A stretch of 64,000 nucleotides of DNA from Primulina eburnea (Eukaryota > Streptophyta > Magnoliopsida > Lamiales > Gesneriaceae). The position numbers and the translations under genes are program-made. Shown here piece after piece: positions 12,501-26,803 of the stretch. The stretch is from NCBI RefSeq assembly GCF_022965805.1, contig NW_027331259.1:496001-560000 (forward strand), in the 5' to 3' direction. Within the stretch, counting starts at the first letter, position 1, and the number at the start of each line of letters is the position of its first letter. The notes beneath the pieces are model-generated. The model was not told where the DNA came from and searched no databases. It saw only the letters and a list, made by a program, of their open reading frames with translations.

Positions 12501-12819
12501 TAGTCCTAGGCATCCCATGCAACCTAACGACTTCTCTAAAGAAAAAATCTGCAATGTTTGAAGCATCATCGGTTTTATGACAACATATAAAATGTGCCAT
12601 CTTCGAGAATCTATCCACAACAAAAAAATAGAATCCCTCCCCTTCTTAGTCCTGGGCAACCCTAAAATAAAGTCCATAGAAATGTCAATCCAAGTTTTTT
12701 TTAATAATAGCACGCAAAAATGTTCCCAAAGTTCTATTGACGACTTCAGTTTGTCCATCCGTTTGAGTATGACAAGTAGTAGAAAACAACCATTTTATGC
12801 CAAGTTTAGCCCATAAAGT
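9542..12819 (-). repeat. Integrase-core satellite, block 2 (9 monomers)
   Basis: Exactly nine 364-bp monomers between LTR A1 and LTR A2. The first monomer is a hybrid: its left part (GAAAAATAGTTCTAGG, GCAATTTTTGAAGC, TAGATAATATATCC) is of the type next to the insertion site, and its right part (GACTAGTAGTAG, then AAAGTATTCC) is of the type at 4160-4520. The other eight match 4520-7437 at offset 5382. VSGRD is kept in every readable copy. Confidence 0.92.
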
Positions 12820-14923
12820 TGTAATGCCCAGAAATTATGAGAAATGATAAGACAAGATTATAAAGTGTTGCCAGGATGGAAAATAAGAAATTCTTGGAAA
12901 TGCAGCACCGCACTCGCGGTGCCAGGCATCACCGCACCCGCGGTAAATGGACAGTAAGTTGACAAGAAAATCCCGTAGCCACACCGCACCCGCGGTATTA
13001 GACGGAGCGCACCCGCGCTGATGACACCGCACCCGCGGTCGTGTAAGCAGCGCACCCGCGGTCAAGCTTCGGGAAATCTAGATAGAATTGTCGAGACTGA
13101 AGCGCACCCGCGGTGCATATGTTACCGCACCCGCGGTGCGACGTGCACCATGAAAAATGAGGCCACGTTTTATGAATTGCATGCAGTATATATAGAAGCG
13201 ATTGACACGGTTGTTCTTCAGAAAATTCAGAAAGAGGCGAAAACTTTGAAAGAAAATCCTTACGCCTTTTTGATTTGCGATTGTGGAAGATCCGTCTATC
13301 AGAATTCGAATCTGAAAGTAGTATTGTTCTCCTCGTACTACGAGCTATACAAGGACGTAAGTTTTGTTACGTTTTGAGATGTTTTGAAAATATGATGTTG
13401 CTAGAATTGCATGTGATTCAGATATGGTGTTTCTACTACCGTAGATATCGTATAATTGAAGTCAGATTAAAGAACAGACTGTGTCTGTAATTATTATGAT
13501 TTTTGAAAGATAGTGACTGAGATTCTATATTAGGATTGTGTTAGTATTCAGAGTATGATTGTATTGGCACCGATTATGAGTTTCAGTATTATATTTGTGA
13601 TGTTCAGATTGACGGGGTTATTCAGATTGTATTGTTATGCCGTCGAAACATCAGTTGAGTTAGATTGATCAGATTCAGATATGTGTTCGATTAGATTGTG
13701 ATATTACTGATATGACTCAGATTTTCTCTTGTTCAGACATTGATCAGATTGTATACTGATTTGAGTATTGATCAGAACAGATTGTGAATTGAGTTATGTA
13801 CTGATACAGCGTATTCGATATTGTCTTTTCAGATTGATATGGACAAAGTTGAATACGGATCATCATCTTCGTCAGACCGGGACGACAAAGGTATAATTCA
13901 TGTGATATCTGGGAAGATATAACTCAAATCAGATCTTATTTGAGTTTCCCAATAAAATCACATACTAGACTATTATTTATGTTTTGATATGATTGTTTAT
14001 AGAACTTGTATACAAATCTTGCTATGCTTTGTTTACAGATCTTGTGGCATTGCATTAGAATGATTATGTTTGTTTACAGATTGTGTATTCATGCATTAAG
14101 ATAGGACAGTCTGGAGATCAGGCAGACTTCTAGATGTTCGGCGATATCTCAGCTTAGGGGAAGATCACCGCCCCTATTGTAGACGTGGATACAGATCAGG
14201 CCGAAGTCTAGGAATAAGACGGACATCACCTCGATTGGGAGGGTAGGTGACAGACAGTGCTGTCTTATTCACCCCGGGATCCCTAGAGTTATAGTCGAGT
14301 CGAGTCTAGACATGATTTGACTATAACTGCATGTGTTTAGAGATGTGGTTTCATAGATTATGAAACCCATAGTTATTGCTTTCAGTCATGATAGCATGTT
14401 TATCTGAATTGAGCTGAATGGCATGTTTATCTGAATTGAGTTGCATGCTTATTTTGATTTGACTTCATAGATTATGAAATCTATTACTTTTGAATATGAA
14501 CATGATAGCATGTTTTATGATTTAGATCGTTTCTATACATGCTTACCATGTTTTATACTGGGATTTATTCTCACCGGAGTTATCCGGCTGTTGTCTTGTT
14601 TTGTATGTGTGCATGACAACAGGTGGGGCTGGATCAGGGTCGAGATGACGATGAGAGAAGACGAGTTAGCGTGGTGATTCCGGACTTGTAGCAGACTTGG
14701 TTTATTACTTGAATTTTAGTAATTGAACCTTAGATTTAGGTTGTACAGTATTGTACTTTTCTACTGAACTGTAGTTTTTATACAGAGATGTATATTGTTT
14801 AGATTCCATTACCTTCCGCAGTTACATGTTAAAAAGGAAAAATTTTTAGACCCTGTTTTATCTTAATTGATAATTAAATCCCAAAGATTATTAATAAGAT
14901 AGATCAGCGTCCGGGTACCCACA
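12820..14923 (+). mobile_element. Solo LTR A2, family A
   Basis: 2104 bp, TG...CA, with AAAGT at 12815-12819 and 14924-14928. It shares with A1 the 12-bp shortening near the middle and the T in AGTGCTGTC. Its right end reads GGGTACCCACA, a private change. Confidence 0.93.
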
Positions 14924-17900
14924 AAAGTCTTCCGAAAGTAACTCAAGAATTTAACATCGCGACCAGAAAAATAGTTCTAGGCATGCCAAGCAACCTAACG
15001 ACTTCTCTAAAGAACAAATCCGCAATTTTTGAAGCATCATCGGTTTAATGACAAGCTATAAAATGTGCCATCTTAGATAATATATCCACAACAACAAAAA
15101 TAGAATCCATCCCCTTCTTAGTCCTAGGCAACCCCAAAATAAAGTCCATAGAAATGTCAATCCAAGTTCTTTTTAAGAATAGCACGCAAAAGTGTTCCCA
15201 AAGTTCTATTGACAACTTCAGTTTGTCTATCCGTTTGAGGATGACTCGTAGTAGAAAACAACAATTTTGTGCCAAGTTTAGCCCCTAAAGTATTCCAAAA
15301 GTAACTCAAGATTTTAACATCGCGACCAGAAACAATATTCCTAGGCATGCCATGCAACATAGCGACTTCTCTAAATAACAAATCCGCGATGTTTGAAGTA
15401 TCATCGGTTTTATGACAAGCTATAAAATGTGCCATCTTAGAGAATCTATCCACAACAACAAAAATAGAATCCCTCCCCTTCTTAGTCCTAGACAACCCCA
15501 AAATAAAGTCCATAGAAATGTCAATCCAATTTCTTTTAAAGAATAGCACGCAAAAGTGTTCCCAAAGTTCTATTGACAACTTCAGTTTGTCCATCCGTTT
15601 GAGGATGACAAGTAGTAGAAAACAACAATTTTGTGCCAAGTTTAGCCCATAAAGTCTTCCAAAAGTAACTCAAGAATTTAACATCGCGACCAGAAACAAT
15701 AGTCCAAGGCATGCAATGCAACCTAACAACTTCTCTAAAGAACAAATCCGCAATATTTGAAGCATCATCGTTTTATGACAAGCTATAAAATGTGCCATCT
15801 TAGAGAATCTATCCACAACAACAAAAATAGAATCCCTCCCCTTCTTAGTCCTAGGCAACCCCAAAATAAAGTCCATAGAAATGTCAATCCAAGTTCTATT
15901 TAAGAATAGCACGCAAAAGTGTTCCCAAAGTTCTATTGACAACTTCAGTTTGTCCATCCGTTTGAGGATGACAAGTAGTAGAAAACAACAATTTTGTGCC
16001 AAGTTTAGCCCATAAAGTCTTCCAAAAGTAACTCAAGAATTTAACATCGCGACCAGAAACAATAGTCCTAGGCATGCCATGCAACCTAACGACTTCTCTA
16101 AAGAACAAATCCGCAATGTTTGAAGCATCATCGGTTTTATGACAAGCTATAAAATGTGCCATCTTAGAGAATCCATCCACAATAACAAAAATAGAATCCC
16201 TCCCCTTCTTAGTCCTAGGCAACCCCGAAATAAAGTCCATAGAAATGTAAATCCAAGTTCTTCTTAAGAATAGCACGCAAAAGTGTTCCCAAAGTTCTAT
16301 TGACAACTTCAGTTTGTCCATCCGTTTGAGGATGACAAGTAGTAGAAATCAACAATTTTGTGCCTAGTTTAGCCCATAAAATCTTCCAAAATTAACTAAA
16401 GAATTTAACATCGCGACCAGAAACAATAGTCCTAGGCATGCCATGCAACCTAGCGACTTCTCTAAAGAACAATTCCGCCATGTTTGAAGCATCATCGGGT
16501 TTATGACAAGCTATATAATTTGCCATCTTTGAGAATCTATCCACAACAACAAAAATACAATCCCTCCCCTTATTAGTCATAGGCAACCCCAAAATAAAGT
16601 CCATAGAAATGTAAATCCAAGTTCTTCTTAAGAATAGCACGCAAAATTGTTCCCAAAGTTCTATTGACAACTTCAGTTTGTCCATCCGTTTGAGGATGAC
16701 AAGTAGTAGAAAACAACAATTTTGTGCCAAGTTTAGCCCATAAAGTCTTCCGAAAGTAACTCAAGAATTTAACATCGCGACCAGAAACAATAGTTTTAGG
16801 CAAGCCATGCAACCTAACGACTTCGCTAAAGAACAAATCCGCAATGTTTGAAGCATCATCGGTTTTATGACAAGCTATAAAATTTGCCATCTTAGAGAAT
16901 CTATCCACAACAACAAAAATAGATTCCCTCCCCTACTTAGTCCTAGGCAACCCCAAAATAAAGTACATAAAAATGACAATCAAATTTCTTTTTAAGAATA
17001 GCACGCAAAAGTGTTCCCAAAGTTCTATTGACAACTTCAGTTTGTCCATCCGTTTGAGGATGACAAGTAGTAGAAAACAACAATTTTGTGCCAAGTTTAG
17101 CCCACAAAGTCTTCCGAAAGTAACTCAAGAATTTAACATCGCGACCAGAAACAATAGTTCTAGGCATGCCATGCAACTTAACGACTTCTATAAAGAACAA
17201 ATCCGCAATGTTTGAAGCATCGTCGGTTTTATGACAAGCTATAAAATGTGCCATCTTAGAGAATCTATCCACAACAACAAAAATAGAATCCCTCCCCTTC
17301 TTAGTCCTAGGCAACCCCAAAATAAAGTACATAAAAATGTCAATCAAATTTCTTTTTAAGAATAGCACGCAAAAGTGTTCCCAAAGTTCTATTGACAACT
17401 TCAGTTTGTCCATCCGTTTGAGGATGACAAGTAGTAGAAAACAACAATTTTGTGCCAAGTTTAGCCCATAAAGTCTTCCGAAAGTAACTCAAGAATTTAA
17501 CATCGCGACCAGAAACAATATTCCTAGGCATGCCATGCAACCTAGCGACTTTTCTAAAGAACAAATCCGCAATGTTTGAAGCATAATCGGTTTTATGACA
17601 AGCTATAAAATGTGCCATCTTAGAGAATTTATCCACAACAACAAAAATAGAATCTCTCTCCTTCTTAGTCCTAGGCAACCCCAAAATAAAGTCCATACAA
17701 ATGTCAATCCAAGTTCTATTTAAGAATAGCACGCAAAAGTGTTCCCAAAGTTCTATTGACAACTTTAGTTTGTCCATCCGTTTGAGGATGACAAGTAGTA
17801 GAAAATAACAATTTTGTGCCAAGTTTAGCCCATAAAGTCTTCCAAAAGTAACTCAAGAATTTAACATCGCGACCAGAAACAATAGTCCTAGGCATCTCAT

Positions 17901-18202
17901 GCAACCTAACGACTTCTCTAAAGAAAAAATCTGCAATGTTTGAAGCATCATCGGTTTTATGACAACATATAAAATGTGCCATCTTCGAGAATCTATCCAC
18001 AACAACAAAAATAGAATCCCTCCCCTTCTTAGTCCTGGGCAACCCCAAAATAAAGTCCATAGAAATGTCAATCCAAGTTTTTTTTAATAATAGCACGCAA
18101 AAATGTTCCCAAAGTTCTATTGACGACTTCAGTTTGTCCATCCGTTTGAGTATGACAAGTAGTAGAAAACAAAAATTTTATGCCAAGTTTAGCCCATAAA
18201 GT
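14924..18202 (-). repeat. Integrase-core satellite, block 3 (9 monomers)
   Basis: Nine monomers with the same order of monomer variants as block 2, starting with the same hybrid monomer. Private changes include GACTCGTAGTAG near 15243 and GCCCCTAAAG near 15280. These are also found in block 4, so block 4 shares ancestry with this block. Confidence 0.92.
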
Positions 18203-20318
18203 TGTAATGCCCAGAAATTATGAGAAATGATAAGACAAGATTATAAAGTGTTGCCAGGATGGAAAATAAGAAATTCTTGGAAATGCAGCACCGTACTCGC
18301 GGTGCCAGGCATCACCGCACCCGCGGTAAATGGACAGTAAGTTGACAAGAAAATCCCGTAGCCACACCGCACCCGCGGTATTAGACGGAGCGCACCCGCG
18401 CTGATGACACCGCACCCGCGGTCGTGTAAGCAGCGCACCCGCGGTCAAGCTTCTGGAAATCTAGATAGAATCGTCGAGACTGAAGCGCACCCGCGGTGCA
18501 TATGTTACCGCACCCGCGGTGCGACGTGCACCATGAAAAATGAGGCCACGTTTTATGAATTGCATGCAGTATAAATAGAAGCGATTGACACGGTTGTTCT
18601 TCAGAAAATTCAGAAAGAGGCGAAAACTTTGAAAGAAAATCCTTATGCCTTTTTGATTTGCGATTGTGGAAGATCCGTCTATCAGAATTCGAATCTGAAA
18701 GTAGTATTGTTCTCCTCGTACTACGAGCTATACAAGGACGTAAGTTTTGTTACGTTTTGAGATGTTTTGAAAATATGATGTTGCTAGAATTGCATGTGAT
18801 TCAGATATGGTGTTTCTACTACCGTAGATATCGTATAATTGAAGTCAGATTAAAGAACAGACTGTGTCTGTAATTATTATGATTTTTGAAAGATAGTGAC
18901 TGAGATTCTATATTAGGATTGTGTTAGTATTCAGAGTATGATTGTATTGGCACCGATTATGAGTTTCAGTATTATATTTGTGATGTTCAGATTGACGGGG
19001 TTATTCAGATTGTATTGTTATGCCGTCGAAACATCAGTTGAGTTAGATTGATCAGATTCAGATATGTGTTCGATTAGATTGTGATATTACTGATATGACT
19101 CAGATTGTCTATTGTTCAGACATTGATCAGATTGTATACTGATTTGAGTATTGATCAGAACAGATTGTGAATTGAGTTATGTACTGATACAGCGTATTCG
19201 ATATTGTCTTTTCAGATTGATATGGACAAAGTTGAATACGGATCATCATCTTCGTCAGACCGGGACGACAAAGGTATAAATAATGTGATATCTGGGAAGA
19301 TATAACTCAAATCAGATCTTATTTGAGTTTCCCAATAAAATCACATACTAGACTATTATTTATGTTTTGATATGATTGTTTATAGATTTGTTTATAGAAC
19401 TTGTATACAAATCTTGCTATGCTTTGTTTACAGATCTTGTGGCATTGCATTAGAATGATTATGTTTGTTTACAGATTGTGTATTCATGCATTAAGATAGG
19501 ACAGTCTGGAGATCAGGCAGACTTCTAGAAGTTCGGCGATATCTCAGCTTAGGGGAAGATCACCGCCCCTATTGTAGACGTGGATACAGATCAGGCCGAA
19601 GTCTAGGAATAAGACGGACATCACCTCGATTGGGAGGGTAGGTGACAGACAGTGCCGTCTTATTCACCCCGGGATCCCTAGAGTTATAGTCGAGTCGAGT
19701 CTAGACATGATTTGACTAGAACTACATGTGTTTAGAGATGTGGTTTCATAGATTATGAAACCCATGGTTATTGCTTTCAGTCATGATAGCATGTTTATCT
19801 GAATTGAGCTGAATGGCAAGTTTATCTGAATTGAGTTGCATGCTTATTTTTATTTGACTTCATAGATTATGAAATCTATTACTTTTGAATATGAACATGA
19901 TAGCATGTTTTATGATTTAGATTGTTTCTATACATGCTTACCATGTTTTATACTGGGATTTATTCTCACCGGAGTTATCCGGCTGTTGTCTTGTTTTGTA
20001 TGTGTGCATGACAACAGGTGGGGCTGGATCAGGGTCGAGATGACGATGAGAGAAGACGAGTTAGCGTGGTGATTCCGGACTTGTAGCAGACTTGGTTTAT
20101 TACTTGAATTTTAGTAATTGAACCTTAGATTTAGGTTGTACAGTATTGTACTTTTCTACTGAACTGTAGTTTTTATACAGAGATGTATATTGTTTAGATT
20201 CCATTACCTTCCGCAGTTACATGTTAAAAAGGAAAAATTTTTAGACCCTGTTTTATCTTAATTGATAATTAAATCCCAAAGATTATTAATAAGATAGATC
20301 AGCGTCCGGGTCCCCACA
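18203..20318 (+). mobile_element. Solo LTR A3, family A
   Basis: 2116 bp, TG...CA, with AAAGT at 18198-18202 and 20319-20323. It keeps the 12-bp segment lacking in A1 and A2, and shares AATAAGATAG near its 3' end with them. The TATA box is the canonical TATAAATA (18570). Confidence 0.93.
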
Positions 20319-20439
20319 AAAGTCTTCCGAAAGTAACTCAAGAATTTAACATCGCGACCAGAAAAATAGTTCTAGGCATGCCAAGCAACCTAACGACTTC
20401 TCTAAAGAACAAATCCGCAATTTTTGAAGCATCATCGGT

Positions 20440-21033
20440 TTAATGACAAGCTATAAAATGTGCCATCTTAGATAATATATCCACAACAACAAAAATAGAA
20501 TCCATCCCCTTCTTAGTCCTAGGCAACCCCAAAATAAAGTCCATAGAAATGTCAATCCAAGTTCTTTTTAAAATAGCACGCAAAAGTGTTCCCAAAGTTC
20601 TATTGACAACTTCAGTTTGTCTATCCGTTTGAGGATGACTCGTAGTAGAAAACAACAATTTTGTGCCAAGTTTAGCCCCTAAAGTATTCCAAAAGTAACT
20701 CAAGATTTTAACATCGCGACCAGAAACAATATTCCTAGGCATGCCATGCAACATAGCGACTTCTCTAAATAACAAATCCGCGATGTTTGAAGTATCATCG
20801 GTTTTATGACAAGCTATAAAATGTGCCATCTTAGAGAATCTATCCACAACAACAAAAATAGAATCCCTCCCCTTCTTAGTCCTAGACAACCCCAAAATAA
20901 AGTCCATAGAAATGTCAATCCAATTTCTTTTAAAGAATAGCACGCAAAAGTGTTCCCAAAGTTCTATTGACAACTTCAGTTTTTCCATCCGTTTGAGGAT
21001 GACAAGTAGTAGAAAACAACAATTTTGTGCCAA
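20440..21033 (-). pseudogene. In-frame fusion of integrase-core monomers (197 aa)
   Basis: A 1-bp loss in the border run near 20570 (TTTTTAAAATAG instead of TTTTTAAGAATAG) gives a 363-bp spacing, so two monomers read through as 197 residues. The second copy of the same region (21530 onward) keeps the base and is split. The catalytic Asp position is Gly. A fossil frame. Confidence 0.7.
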
Positions 21034-22620
21034 GTTTAGCCCATAAAGTCTTCCAAAAGTAACTCAAGAATTTAACATCGCGACCAGAAACAATAGTCCA
21101 AGGCATGCAATGCAACCTAACAACTTCTCTAAAGAACAAATCCGCAATATTTGAAGCATCATCGTTTTATGACAAGCTATAAAATGTGCCATCTTAGAGA
21201 ATCTATCCACAACAACAAAAATAGAATCCCTCCCCTTCTTAGTCCTAGGCAACCCCAAAATAAAGTCCATAGAAATGTCAATCCAAGTTCTATTTAAGAA
21301 TAGCACGCAAAAGTGTTCCCAAAGTTCTATTGACAACTTCAGTTTGTCCATCCGTTTGAGGATGACAAGTAGTAGAAAACAACAATTTTGTGCCAAGTTT
21401 AGCCCATAAAGTCTTCCAAAAGTAACTCAAGAATTTAACATCGCGACCAGAAACAATAGTCCTAGGCATGCCATGCAACCTAACGACTTCTCTAAAGAAC
21501 AAATCCGCAATGTTTGAAGCATCATCGGTTTAATGACAAGCTATAAAATGTGCCATCTTAGATAATATATCCACAACAACAAAAATAGAATCCATCCCCT
21601 TCTTAGTCCTAGGCAACCCCAAAATAAAGTCCATAGAAATGTCAATCCAAGTTCTTTTTAAGAATAGCACGCAAAAGTGTTCCCAAAGTTCTATTGACAA
21701 CTTCAGTTTGTCTATCCGTTTGAGGATGACTCGTAGTAGAAAACAACAATTTTGTGCCAAGTTTAGCCCCTAAAGTATTCCAAAAGTAACTCAAGATTTT
21801 AACATCGCGACCAGAAACAATATTCCTAGGCATGCCATGCAACATAGCGACTTCTCTAAATAACAAATCCGCGATGTTTGAAGTATCATCGGTTTTATGA
21901 CAAGCTATAAAATGTGCCATCTTAGAGAATCTATCCACAACAACAAAAATAGAATCCCTCCCCTTCTTAGTCCTAGACAACCCCAAAATAAAGTCCATAG
22001 AAATGTCAATCCAATTTCTTTTAAAGAATAGCACGCAAAAGTGTTCCCAAAGTTCTATTGACAACTTCAGTTTGTCCATCCGTTTGAGGATGACAAGTAG
22101 TAGAAAAAAACAATTTTGTGCCAAGTTTAGCCCATAAAGTCTTCCAAAAGTAACTCAAGAATTTAACATCGCGACCAGAAACAATAGTCCAAGGCATGCA
22201 ATGCAACCTAACAACTTCTCTAAAGAACAAATCCGCAATATTTGAAGCATCATCGTTTTATGACAAGCTATAAAATGTGCCATCTTAGAGAATCTATCCA
22301 CAACAACAAAAATAGAATCCCTCCCCTTCTTAGTCCTAGGCAACCCCAAAATAAAGTCCATAGAAATGTCAATCCAAGTTCTATTTAAGAATAGCACGCA
22401 AAAGTGTTCCCAAAGTTCTATTGACAACTTCAGTTTGTCCATCCGTTTGAGGATGACAAGTAGTAGAAAACAACAATTTTGTGCCAAGTTTAGCCCATAA
22501 AGTCTTCCAAAAGTAACTCAAGAATTTAACATCGCGACCAGAAACAATAGTCCTAGGCATGCCATGCAACCTAACGACTTCTCTAAAGAACAAATCCGCA
22601 ATGTTTGAAGCATCATCGGT
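20440..22620 (-). repeat. Local tandem duplication of three monomers
   Basis: 20440-21529 and 21530-22620 are near-identical at an offset of 1090-1091 bp. Both contain the GACTCGTAGTAG and GCCCCTAAAG variants. The right copy has the private AGAAAAAAACAATT form near 22107; the left has the 1-bp border deletion and GTTTTTCCATCC near 20980. Unequal exchange in register with the monomer explains it. Confidence 0.85.
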
Positions 22621-24687
22621 TTTATGACAAGCTATAAAATGTGCCATCTTAGAGAATCCATCCACAACAACAAAAATAGAATCCCTCCCCTTCTTAGTCC
22701 TAGGCAACCCCGAAATAAAGTCCATAGAAATGTAAATCCAAGTTCTTCTTAAGAATAGCACGCAAAAGTGTTCCCAAAGTTCTATTGACAACTTCAGTTT
22801 GTCCATCCGTTTGAGGATGACAAGTAGTAGAAATCAACAATTTTGTGCCTAGTTTAGCCCATAAAATCTTCCAAAATTAACTAAAGAATTTAACATCGCG
22901 ACCAGAAACAATAGTCCTAGGCATGCCATGCAACCTAGCGACTTCTCTAAAGAACAAATCCGCCATGTTTGAAGCATCATCGGGTTTATGACAAGCTATA
23001 TAATTTGCCATCTTTGAGAATCTATCCACAACAACAAAAATACAATCCCTCCCCTTATTAGTCATAGGCAACCCCAAAATAAAGTCCATAGAAATGTAAA
23101 TCCAAGTTCTTCTTAAGAATAGCACGCAAAATTGTTCCCAAAGTTCTATTGACAACTTCAGTTTGTCCATCCGTTTGAGGATGACAAGTAGTAGAAAACA
23201 ACAATTTTGTGCCAAGTTTAGCCCATAAAGTCTTCCGAAAGTAACTCAAGAATTTAACATCGCGACCAGAAACAATAGTTTTAGGCAAGCCATGCAACCT
23301 AACGACTTCGCTAAAGAACAAATCCGCAATGTTTGAAGCATCATCGGTTTTATGACAAGCTATAAAATGTGCCATCTTAGAGAATCTATCCACAACAACA
23401 AAAATAGATTCCCTCCCCTACTTAGTCCTAGGCAACCCCAAAATAAAGTACATAAAAATGACAATCAAATTTCTTTTTAAGAATAGCACGCAAAAGTGTT
23501 CTTAAAGTTCTATTGACAACTTCAGTTTGTCCATCCGTTTGAGGATGACAAGTAGTAGAAAACAACAATTTTGTGCCAAATTTAGCCCATAAAGTCTTCC
23601 GAAAGTAACTCAAGAATTTAACATCGCAACCAGAAACAATAGTTCTAGGCATGCCATGCAACTTAACGACTTCTCTAAAGAACAAATCCGCAATGTTTGA
23701 AGCATCGTCGGTTTTATGACAAGCTATAAAATGTGCCATCTTAGAGAATCTATCCACAACAACAAAAATAGAATCCCTCCCCTTCTTAGTCCTAGGCAAC
23801 CCCAAAATAAAGTACATAAAAATGTCAATCAAATTTATTTTTAAGAATAGCACGCAAAAGTGTTCCCAAAGTTCTATTGACAACTTCAGTTTGTCCATCC
23901 GTTTGAGGATGACAATTAGTAGAAAACAACAATTTTGTGCCAAGTTTAGCCCATAAAGTCTTCCAAAAGTAACTCAAGAATTTAACATCGCGACCAGAAA
24001 CTATATTCCTAGGCATGCCATGCAACCTAGCGACTTTTCTAAAGAACAAATCCGCAATGTTTGAAGCATAATCGGTTTTATGACAAGCTATAAAATGTGC
24101 CATCTTAGAGAATTTATCCACAACAACAAAAATAGAATCTCTCTCCTTCTTAGTCCTAGGCAACCCCAAAATAAAGTCCATACAAATGTCAATCCAAGTT
24201 CTATTTAAGAATAGCACGCAAAAGTGTTCCCAAAGTTCTATTGACAACTTTAGTTTGTCCATCCGTTTGAGGATGACAAGTAGTAGAAAATAACAATTTT
24301 GTGCCAAGTTTAGCCCATAAAGTCTTCCAAAAGTAACTCAAGAATTTAACATCGCGACCAGAAACAATAGTCCTAGGCATCCCATGCAACCTAACGACTT
24401 CTCTAAAGAAAAAATCTGCAATGTTTGAAGCATCATCGGTTTTATGACAACATATAAAATGTGCCATCTTCGAGAATCTATCCACAACAACAAAAATAGA
24501 ATCCCTCCCCTTCTTAGTCCTGGGCAACCCCAAAATAAAGTCCATAGAAATGTCAATCCAAGTTTTTTTTAATAATAGCACGCAAAAATGTTCCCAAAGT
24601 TCTATTGAGGACTTCAGTTTGTCCATCCGTTTGAGTATGACAAGTAGTAGAAAACAACAATTTTATGCCAAGTTTAGCCCATAAAGT

Positions 24688-26803
24688 TGTAATGCCCAGA
24701 AATTATGAGAAATGATAAGACAAGATTATAAAGTGTTGCCAGGATGGAAAATAAGAAATTCTTGGAAATGCAGCACCGCACTCGCGGTGCCAGGCATCAC
24801 CGCACCCGCGGTAAATGGACAGTAAGTTGACAAGAAAATCCCGTAGGCACACCGCACCCGCGGTATTAGACGGAGCGCACCCGCGCTGATGACACCGCAC
24901 CCGCGGTCGTGTAAGCAGCGCACCCGCGGTCAAGCTTCGGGAAATCTAGATAGAATCGTCGAGACTGAAGCGCACCCGCGGTGCATATGTTACCGCACCC
25001 GCGGTGCGACGTACACCATGAAAAATGAGGCCACGTTTTATGAATTGCATGCAGTATATATAGAAGCGATTGACACGGTTGTTCTTCAGAAAATTCAGAA
25101 AGAGGCGAAAACTTTGAAAGAAAATCCTTACGCCTTTTTGATTTGCGATTGTGGAAGATCCGTCTATCAGAATTCGAATCTGAAAGTAGTATTGTTCTCC
25201 TCGTACTACGAGCTATACAAGGACGTAAGTTTTGTTACGTTTTGAGATGTTTTGAAAATATGATGTTGCTAGAATTGCATGTGATTCAGATATGGTGTTT
25301 CTACTACCGTAGATATCGTATAATTGAAGTCAGATTAAAGAACAGACTGTGTCTGTAATTATTATGATTTTTGAAAGATAGTGACTGAGATTCTATATTA
25401 GGATTGTGTTAGTATTCAGAGTATGATTGTATTGGCACCGATTATGAGTTTCAGTATTATATTTGTGATGTTCAGATTGACGGGGTTATTCAGATTGTAT
25501 TGTTATGCCGTCGAAACATCAGTTGAGTTAGATTGAACAGATTCAGATATGTGTTCGATTAGATTGTGATATTACTGATATGACTCAGATTGTCTCTTGT
25601 TCAGACATTGATCAGATTGTATACTGATTTGAGTATTGATCAGAACAGATTGTGAATTGAGTTATGTACTGATACAGCGTATTCGATATTGTCTTTTCAG
25701 ATTGATATGGACAAAGTTGAATACGGATCGTCATCTTCGTCAGACCGGGACGACAAAGATATAATTCATGTGATATCTGGGAAGATATAACTCAAATCAG
25801 ATCTTATTTGAGTTTCCCAATAAAATCACATACTAGACTATTATTTATGTTTTGATATGATTGTTTATAGATTTGTTTATAGAACTTGTATACAAATCTT
25901 GCTATGCTTTGTTTACAGATCTTGTGGCATTGCATTAGAATGATTATGTTTGTTTACAGATTGTGTATTCATGCATTAAGATAGGACAGTCTGGAGATCA
26001 GGCAGACTTCTAGATGTTCGGCGATATCTCAGCTTAGGGGAAGATCACCGCCCCTATTGTAGACGTGGATACAGATCAGGCCGAAGTCTAGGAATAAGAC
26101 GGACATCACCTCGATTGGGAGGGTAGGTGACAGACAGTGCCGTCTTATTCACCCCGGGATCCCTAGAGTTATAGTCGAGTCGAGTCTAGACATGATTTGA
26201 CTAGAACTGCATGTGTTTAGAGATGTGGTTTCATAGATTATGAAACCCATGGTTATTGCTTTCAGTCATGATAGCATGTTTATCTGAATTGAGCTGAATG
26301 GCATGTTTATCTGAATTGAGTTGCATGCTTATTTTGATTTGACTTCATAGATTATGAAATCTATTACTTTTGAATATGAACATGATAGCATGTTTTATGA
26401 TTTAGATTGTTTCTATACATGCTTACCATGTTTTATACTGGGATTTATTCTCACCGGAGTTATCCGGCTGTTGTCTTGTTTTGTATGTGTGCATGACAAC
26501 AGGTGGGGCTGGATCAGGGTCGAGATGACGATGAGAGAAGAAGAGTTAGCGTGGTGATTCCGGACTTGTAGCAGACTTGGTTTATTACTTGAATTTTAGT
26601 AATTGAACCTTAGATTTAGGTTGTACAGTATTGTACTTTTCTACTGAACTGTAGTTTTTATACAGAGATGTATATTGTTTAGATTCCATTACCTTCCGCA
26701 GTTACATGTTAAAAAGGAAAAATTTTTAGACCCTGTTTTATCTTAATTGATAATTAAATCCCAAAGATTATTAATAAGACAGATCAACGTCCGGGTCCCC
26801 ACA
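24688..26803 (+). mobile_element. Solo LTR A4, family A
   Basis: 2116 bp, TG...CA, with AAAGT at 24683-24687 and 26804-26808. It shares CTTAGGGGAAG with A1 to A3 but AATAAGACAG with A5 and A6, so it is intermediate between the solo LTRs to its left and the full-length element to its right. Confidence 0.93.

Larger units (their letters stand above)
9542..14923. repeat. Higher-order unit U2 (9 monomers plus LTR A2)
   Basis: 5382-bp unit of nine integrase-core monomers followed by a complete family A LTR. It is nearly identical to U3 and U5, and to most of U1. Confidence 0.9.
14924..20318. repeat. Higher-order unit U3 (9 monomers plus LTR A3)
   Basis: 5395-bp unit. It is longer than U2 mainly by the 12 bp that A1 and A2 lack. 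Confidence 0.9.
20319..24687 (-). repeat. Integrase-core satellite, block 4 (12 monomers)
   Basis: Twelve monomers instead of nine. The extra three are an internal tandem duplication (20440-21529 against 21530-22620). It otherwise follows the common nine-monomer order, including the hybrid first monomer. Confidence 0.92.
20319..26803. repeat. Higher-order unit U4 (12 monomers plus LTR A4)
   Basis: 6485 bp, about three monomers longer than its neighbours. The extra length comes from the local duplication at 20440-22620. Confidence 0.88.
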
